Shown: positions 60,165-64,000 of the stretch, piece by piece | Position numbering within the stretch: the first letter of the stretch is position 1 | Layout of the letters: each line of letters begins with the position of its first letter | NCBI GenBank assembly: GCA_030544235.1 | Contig: CM060474.1 | Coordinates: 992,001-1,056,000, forward strand | Length of the DNA stretch: 64,000 nt | Reading direction: 5' to 3' | Source: Lepturacanthus savala | Lineage: Eukaryota; Chordata; Actinopteri; Scombriformes; Trichiuridae | Made by a program: the position numbers and the translations under genes | The notes under the pieces: generated by a model | What the model was told of the DNA's origin: nothing | Databases searched by the model: none | Seen by the model: only the letters and a program-made list of their open reading frames with translations

Positions 60165-61105
60165 TGATGTTTTACGACAGGAGCACTTCTATGATGGGGA
60201 GAAAGGCACTGGATATTTAGCATGGCGCCTTAAGACCATGTCCAGGTATACAGCAAAAAGACCAGCCAAGACAGCTGCATTGGTTGAAGCACAAGGACCA
60301 AAGCGCCGAAGATTGGCCACTTTACCTGAGCAGCTTGATGAAGATGCATGCAAGGAAGCCATCATTTCTGAATCACCCCCATGATAAAGCAAGTGTGTTT
60401 CAGAAAATAAACATGACCTTTCAGTTTCGCCAAAAACGGCAAGAACGGCAGATGTTTCTAAAACATTTCCATGGTACTTTGATGTTTGATGTCAAAGGGC
60501 TGGTGAGTTATTTATTTAGAGTTTACTATTTTGTTTCTTGAATTTAAGTACAATATGCTGATTTTTTTCAAATGTTTGTGCATTTATGATTCTATGATCA
60601 ACAGCTGAATCAAGACTTCATCCTACTGTTTGGAACTGAAACAGCCTCCAAGATGCTTGAGAAGTGGGACACAACTTTCAGGTCCAAGATTATCAGTGAG
60701 GCTAAACACCTTACTCAGTCAATTGACCTGTGCCGACTTCTAAAAGCTGCTGAGAAACAGACAGACAACGATGATGACAGTAAGCTAATGAACATGTTTG
60801 ATTTTTATTCTTTACTGCAAGTGCTGGTTAATGGGGTATTCTTGCATGATACTAATGGGCTTTTTTCTCCATCTTTTTTTCCTACTGATAGGGTGGGACA
60901 GTGACATGGCTTCTCTGCTGCTCCTTCTCCATCTCCTACCACCCACAGCTGGATGGAAGAGGACTAAGATAAGTCCCAGTGATGCAGTGGACAAAATGTT
61001 GCACTTTCACAAGGTATGCATGTCTTCTATTATCTAAACAGTATTTTATATGTATTAACTCAATTTGAAATTCACTGAAATGAAAGTCTTCTCTCTCTTG
61101 CCCTC

Positions 61106-61110
<5 letters not shown>

Positions 61111-61187
<77 letters not shown>
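61111..61187. repeat. (CA)n microsatellite, about 38 repeats
   Basis: An uninterrupted CA run lies in the last intron of the 56-61.6 kb pseudogene. Confidence 0.98.
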
Positions 61188-61190
<3 letters not shown>

Positions 61191-61600
61191 TGTCCCCCAC
61201 AAAAAAAACACCTCAACTTAGTCCCAGCTGAGCTGAGCTGAGCTGGCAAAACATCGGTGTGAGGTGTTGATGTTCTATTTTTTAGTCATGCTGCAGCCTG
61301 GATTAACACCTTTGGAAGAGGGATGGAAGACAACCATACATCCTTGCTGTGCATCGAACCAAGAACACGATTGACACGTTCTACATTGTTGTGGACCAAC
61401 AGCTCATCCCCTGCCAAGTCACTAGCTCATTGGGTGGATTTGATGAACTCTTTAATTCCATTACGTGCTCAACCTGTCTTATGAGGAGTACCTGGGCCAG
61501 CTCTTCACCTTTGTGCAAACAACAGTCTACAACATTGACATAGAAACAACCAATGAGTCTCCCAGAGTTTGTGAGCTAAGTCCTAAACTAAAGTACACAA

Positions 61601-63927
61601 ATGTTTAAGTGCTTCATTTGTCAAACTGTGCATACTCCGTGCCAGCCCTTGATCTCTCATCTGAGACTTAATCAGTTTTTATCCTAGCACCAAGTTTAAG
61701 TTAGTTTGTACTCAAGATCATTGTAGGTGTCACTTTTCAACATATTCAGGTTTCAAAAAACATTTAATCAGTTCACATGTGGAAAATTCTTGTGAAAATG
61801 CAGATGCAGCAAGGCTAGAGTCATGTCAAACTAATATCCAAATGCTGCAAGATATCTCAGAAGTTGCTAGAACAAACATCACGCAAACCCCAGAATATCC
61901 ATGCTTTGATAGTGAATCAGGTCAAAGACAAAGAAAACATAGAAAATATCTGTCCTTCAATTATTGCTAAACTACAAGCAAATGGTGTTGCAAATAGTGT
62001 CATTTCATCAGTTGTTGGTGATGTGGAAGAACTTAGTAGTGGGATGCACCCAGGTTAAGCAGCAAGTACTGTCTGCTGTGCCTATAGATAATCCTTTGAG
62101 AGAAACATTGGTAAAAGATCTGGAAACCTTTGAAAACCCATTTGAGTACTTGAATACTGAAAGCAAAAGAGTAAATTATTTCAACAAGAAATGGGGTGTT
62201 GTGGAACCAGTAGAAAAATGTTAGGAATTCGATATGATACAAGACGAAATAAACAGATACTTATGATTAGGTCCCAGTGAATGATACATTTGTTTACATC
62301 CCAATTTTGGAAATGATCAAATTCATGTTCCGAAATTCTGATATTTGCAAACTACTTGAGGAAACACGTTCATCAAAACTTGACGTATACAGTGATTTTT
62401 GTGACGGAAATTATTTTAGGACCCATCCACTGTTCTCTAAACACCAGAATTCTTTACAAATCCAGTTGTTCTATGATGATTTTGAGACTGCGAACCCACT
62501 TGGGTCAAAACGTGGTGTTCACAAAATAGGTGCTCTGTATTTTGTCCTCAGAAATCTTCCACCAAAGTTTAGCTCTGCCCTGATGAATATTCATTTGATT
62601 GCATTGTTTCACACTGAAGACTTAGAAAAAATATGGCTTTGATCCTATTCTAGAGACACTGATTAATGACATCAAAACACTTGAGAATTGTGGCCTTCAT
62701 TTGCCTTTTTCTGTTGAAAAGATCTATGGCCCTGTATGTCAGGTAACTGGGACAACTTGGGGATGCACACAATTCTGGGATTCACAGAATCGTTCAGTGG
62801 ACGTCATTTTTGTTTTGATGACCCCAGAATAATCTTGTGTGGAAAAGAAGTATTTGAAATGCACTGCAGTGAATTGCGGTCAGATCCACAAAAGTTATCC
62901 GTGTTTGGTTTAAAAAAGGATTCGACTCTGAATGGCCTACATTTCTTTCATGTTTGTAACAATTTTTCTTTGGATATTATGCATGACATTCTTGAAAGAG
63001 TGGCTCAGTATGAGCTGAAGTTACTGTTTGAATACCTCTCTGAAAACCTTTTGTCGAAACCTGATCTGTCCAGAATTTATACCTTTGACTATGGGTATGT
63101 GGAGTGCAAAAAACGGCCTACAAGGATAAACTTGGACAGTAGCGACAATAATATTGGGCTCAATTCAATTCAGACTCTTTGTCTTGTTCGAAATACTCCT
63201 TTGCTTTTTGGTGACATTGTGCCAGAAAGAAACCAAAACTGTCTTTTGCTTTTAATTTTACTACAGATAATCAACATTATTTTTTTCTCCATCTGTTTCA
63301 CTTGGCATGACTGTACTACTTAAACATTTGATAATAGAACACCATGAGTTGTTCAAAGAACTGTATCCTGATAAAAACCTGATACATATGTGGAGCATGA
63401 GATTTGAGGCAAAACACAGGATTTTCAAAAATACTCTTAAAAACACCAAATCTCTTGCAAAAAAACATCAGATGTCGATTGCATGTCTTTGGGAGACATC
63501 CCTTTCAAAATGTACTGTGTATGGACCTATGAAAAGTATTAATGTGGACAATGAAAACTTTTGCAACGAGTTGGCTCAAGGTTTGCATGTGGAGCGTGCC
63601 TCTCAGGACAACCATGCAACTAACTGGGTGATAATCAGTGGAACAGAGTATAGGCCAGGGTTGATCATTTGCACTCAGATTGAACATGAAATGCCAGTGT
63701 TTCTCAGAATAGAAAAAATAATTGTTGTTGATAGTATTATCTGCTTCTTTGGAAAAAGGCTTGTCGTTGATCATTTCAGTGAACATTTTCATTCTTACAA
63801 AGTATTTGAAAGTGATCACAAAGATGTTGTTAAAGCAGATGGTCTTGTGATTTATAAGCCCTTCGATCTACAGAGTTCATATGGTGGAGATAAAGGCCAA
63901 TATATTGTGCCATTATTTTCTTTGTAA
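61601..63927 (+). pseudogene. Frameshifted C2H2 zinc-finger / transposase-like multicopy protein gene
   Basis: The ATG at 61,601 opens MFKCFICQTVHTPCQPLISH. After a stop and frameshift, CTQDHCRCHFSTYSGFKKH followed by LISSH gives a C-x4-C-x12-H-x4-H finger (about 61,705-61,780). A variable region follows (VNQVKDKENIENICPSIIAK; VLSAVPIDNPLRETLVKDLE; KKWGVVEPVEK). Then comes a core with SDFCDGNYFRTHPLF, NPLGSKRGVHKIGALYFVLR, CQVTG (frameshift) DNLGMHTILGFTESFSGRHF, FHVCNNFSLDIMHDILERV, TLCLVRNTPLLFGDIVPERN, frameshift near 63,290, HMWSMRFEAKHRIFK, and an end YIVPLFSL at the TAA 63,925. Acidic residues in CDG, GDN and DIMHD recall DDE-type transposases, possibly CACTA-like; that is a guess. At least six frameshifts and no introns are seen. 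It is a recognisable fish repetitive family but I know no accepted name. Confidence 0.6.
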
Positions 63928-64000
63928 ATGTGTATTAAAGAGGTTGGGACTCCTAATATGTGCTTAAAGTATTTTTGTAAATGTTTGTATTGATCTTTTT
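63928..64000. other. 3' flank of the zinc-finger/transposase-like pseudogene
   Basis: AT-rich. No AATAAA signal was found before the window ends. Confidence 0.5.

Larger units (their letters stand above)
56071..61608 (+). pseudogene. Broken multi-exon copy of an uncharacterised multicopy teleost gene
   Basis: Eight exons with GT-AG borders are visible. Exon ends or starts are: to 56,163 (KYQNTKKYIRLMSGFTFVDF); from 56,417 (VRNKLGLPDAMELDAFDETD); to 57,304 (VIEAYKTEMSLTHRTRRRLV); 57,525-57,613 (RMPSRKH, frameshift, YALGIITLSPPLRDPF); 60,181-60,502 (EHFYDGEKGTGYLAWRLKTM ... DEDACKEAI, frameshift, FQFRQKRQ); 60,605-60,779 (DFILLFGTETASKMLEKWD); 60,892-61,013 (WDSDMASLLLLLHLLPPTAG); and from 61,286 (SCCSLD, stop, then FYIVVDQQLIPCQVTSSLGG, frameshift, QTTVYNIDIETTNESPR). 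The order matches a repetitive fish protein family that annotation pipelines often call uncharacterised or SAMD3-like (from memory). Stops at about 56,526 and 61,304 and at least three frameshifts inactivate it. No ATG is seen; CTG precedes LLKVKY. Confidence 0.65.

Noticed and set aside
60936..61249. Minus-strand frames rich in Val-Cys repeats
   Set aside because: They are simply translations of the CA microsatellite.

Overview
The window looks like a pericentromeric or other heterochromatic part of a bony-fish (teleost) chromosome. About 73% of it (1-46,540) is one AT-rich tandem satellite with a 189-bp monomer. The remaining 17.5 kb is a graveyard of transposable-element remnants and broken multicopy gene copies. 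The mix seen (Helitron-type helicase gene, piggyBac, hAT, a LINE reverse-transcriptase tail, multi-exon multicopy genes with GT-AG introns, CA microsatellites) is typical of teleosts. That assignment is inference from remembered families; no species can be named. No intact protein-coding gene, tRNA, rRNA or CRISPR array was found.

Layout. (1) 1-46,540: about 246 head-to-tail monomers, already under way at base 1. Monomers fall into a few variant types arranged in higher-order repeats of several sizes: 2,647 bp (14 monomers), 3,403 bp (18 monomers) and 6,797 bp (36 monomers), plus larger shifted blocks. The last 3 kb are visibly more divergent, and near the edge sits a compound fold-back inverted repeat (46,223-46,301). 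Because 189 is divisible by 3 and one frame has no stop in the consensus, long open frames run through many monomers. They mostly lack ATG, are repeatedly broken, and vary at amino-acid-changing sites, so I treat them as an arithmetic by-product.

(2) 46,541-49,890: unique-looking sequence with a LINE 3'-end remnant (minus strand) and a weak LTR-like stretch. (3) 49,895-54,437, minus strand: one decayed multi-exon gene of a fish Helitron-like element. In transcription order it has an acidic/proline-rich N-terminus, a GDSH-type (SGNH-like) domain, duplicated proline-rich exons, a C76-peptidase-like domain, an Ile/Tyr/Arg-rich repeat region and a PIF1-type helicase. The replication-initiator part is missing at a deletion junction.

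(4) 56,071-61,608, plus strand: a broken copy of a multicopy fish gene with at least eight recognisable exons. Its fourth intron holds an internally deleted piggyBac copy, which was itself split by a 1,003-bp non-autonomous hAT element with a perfect 8-bp target duplication. (5) 61,601-63,927, plus strand: a frameshifted copy of a C2H2 zinc-finger/transposase-like protein gene that begins inside the last codons of the preceding pseudogene.

Nothing here works together as a pathway. The biological interest lies in satellite architecture and in the order of nested insertions.
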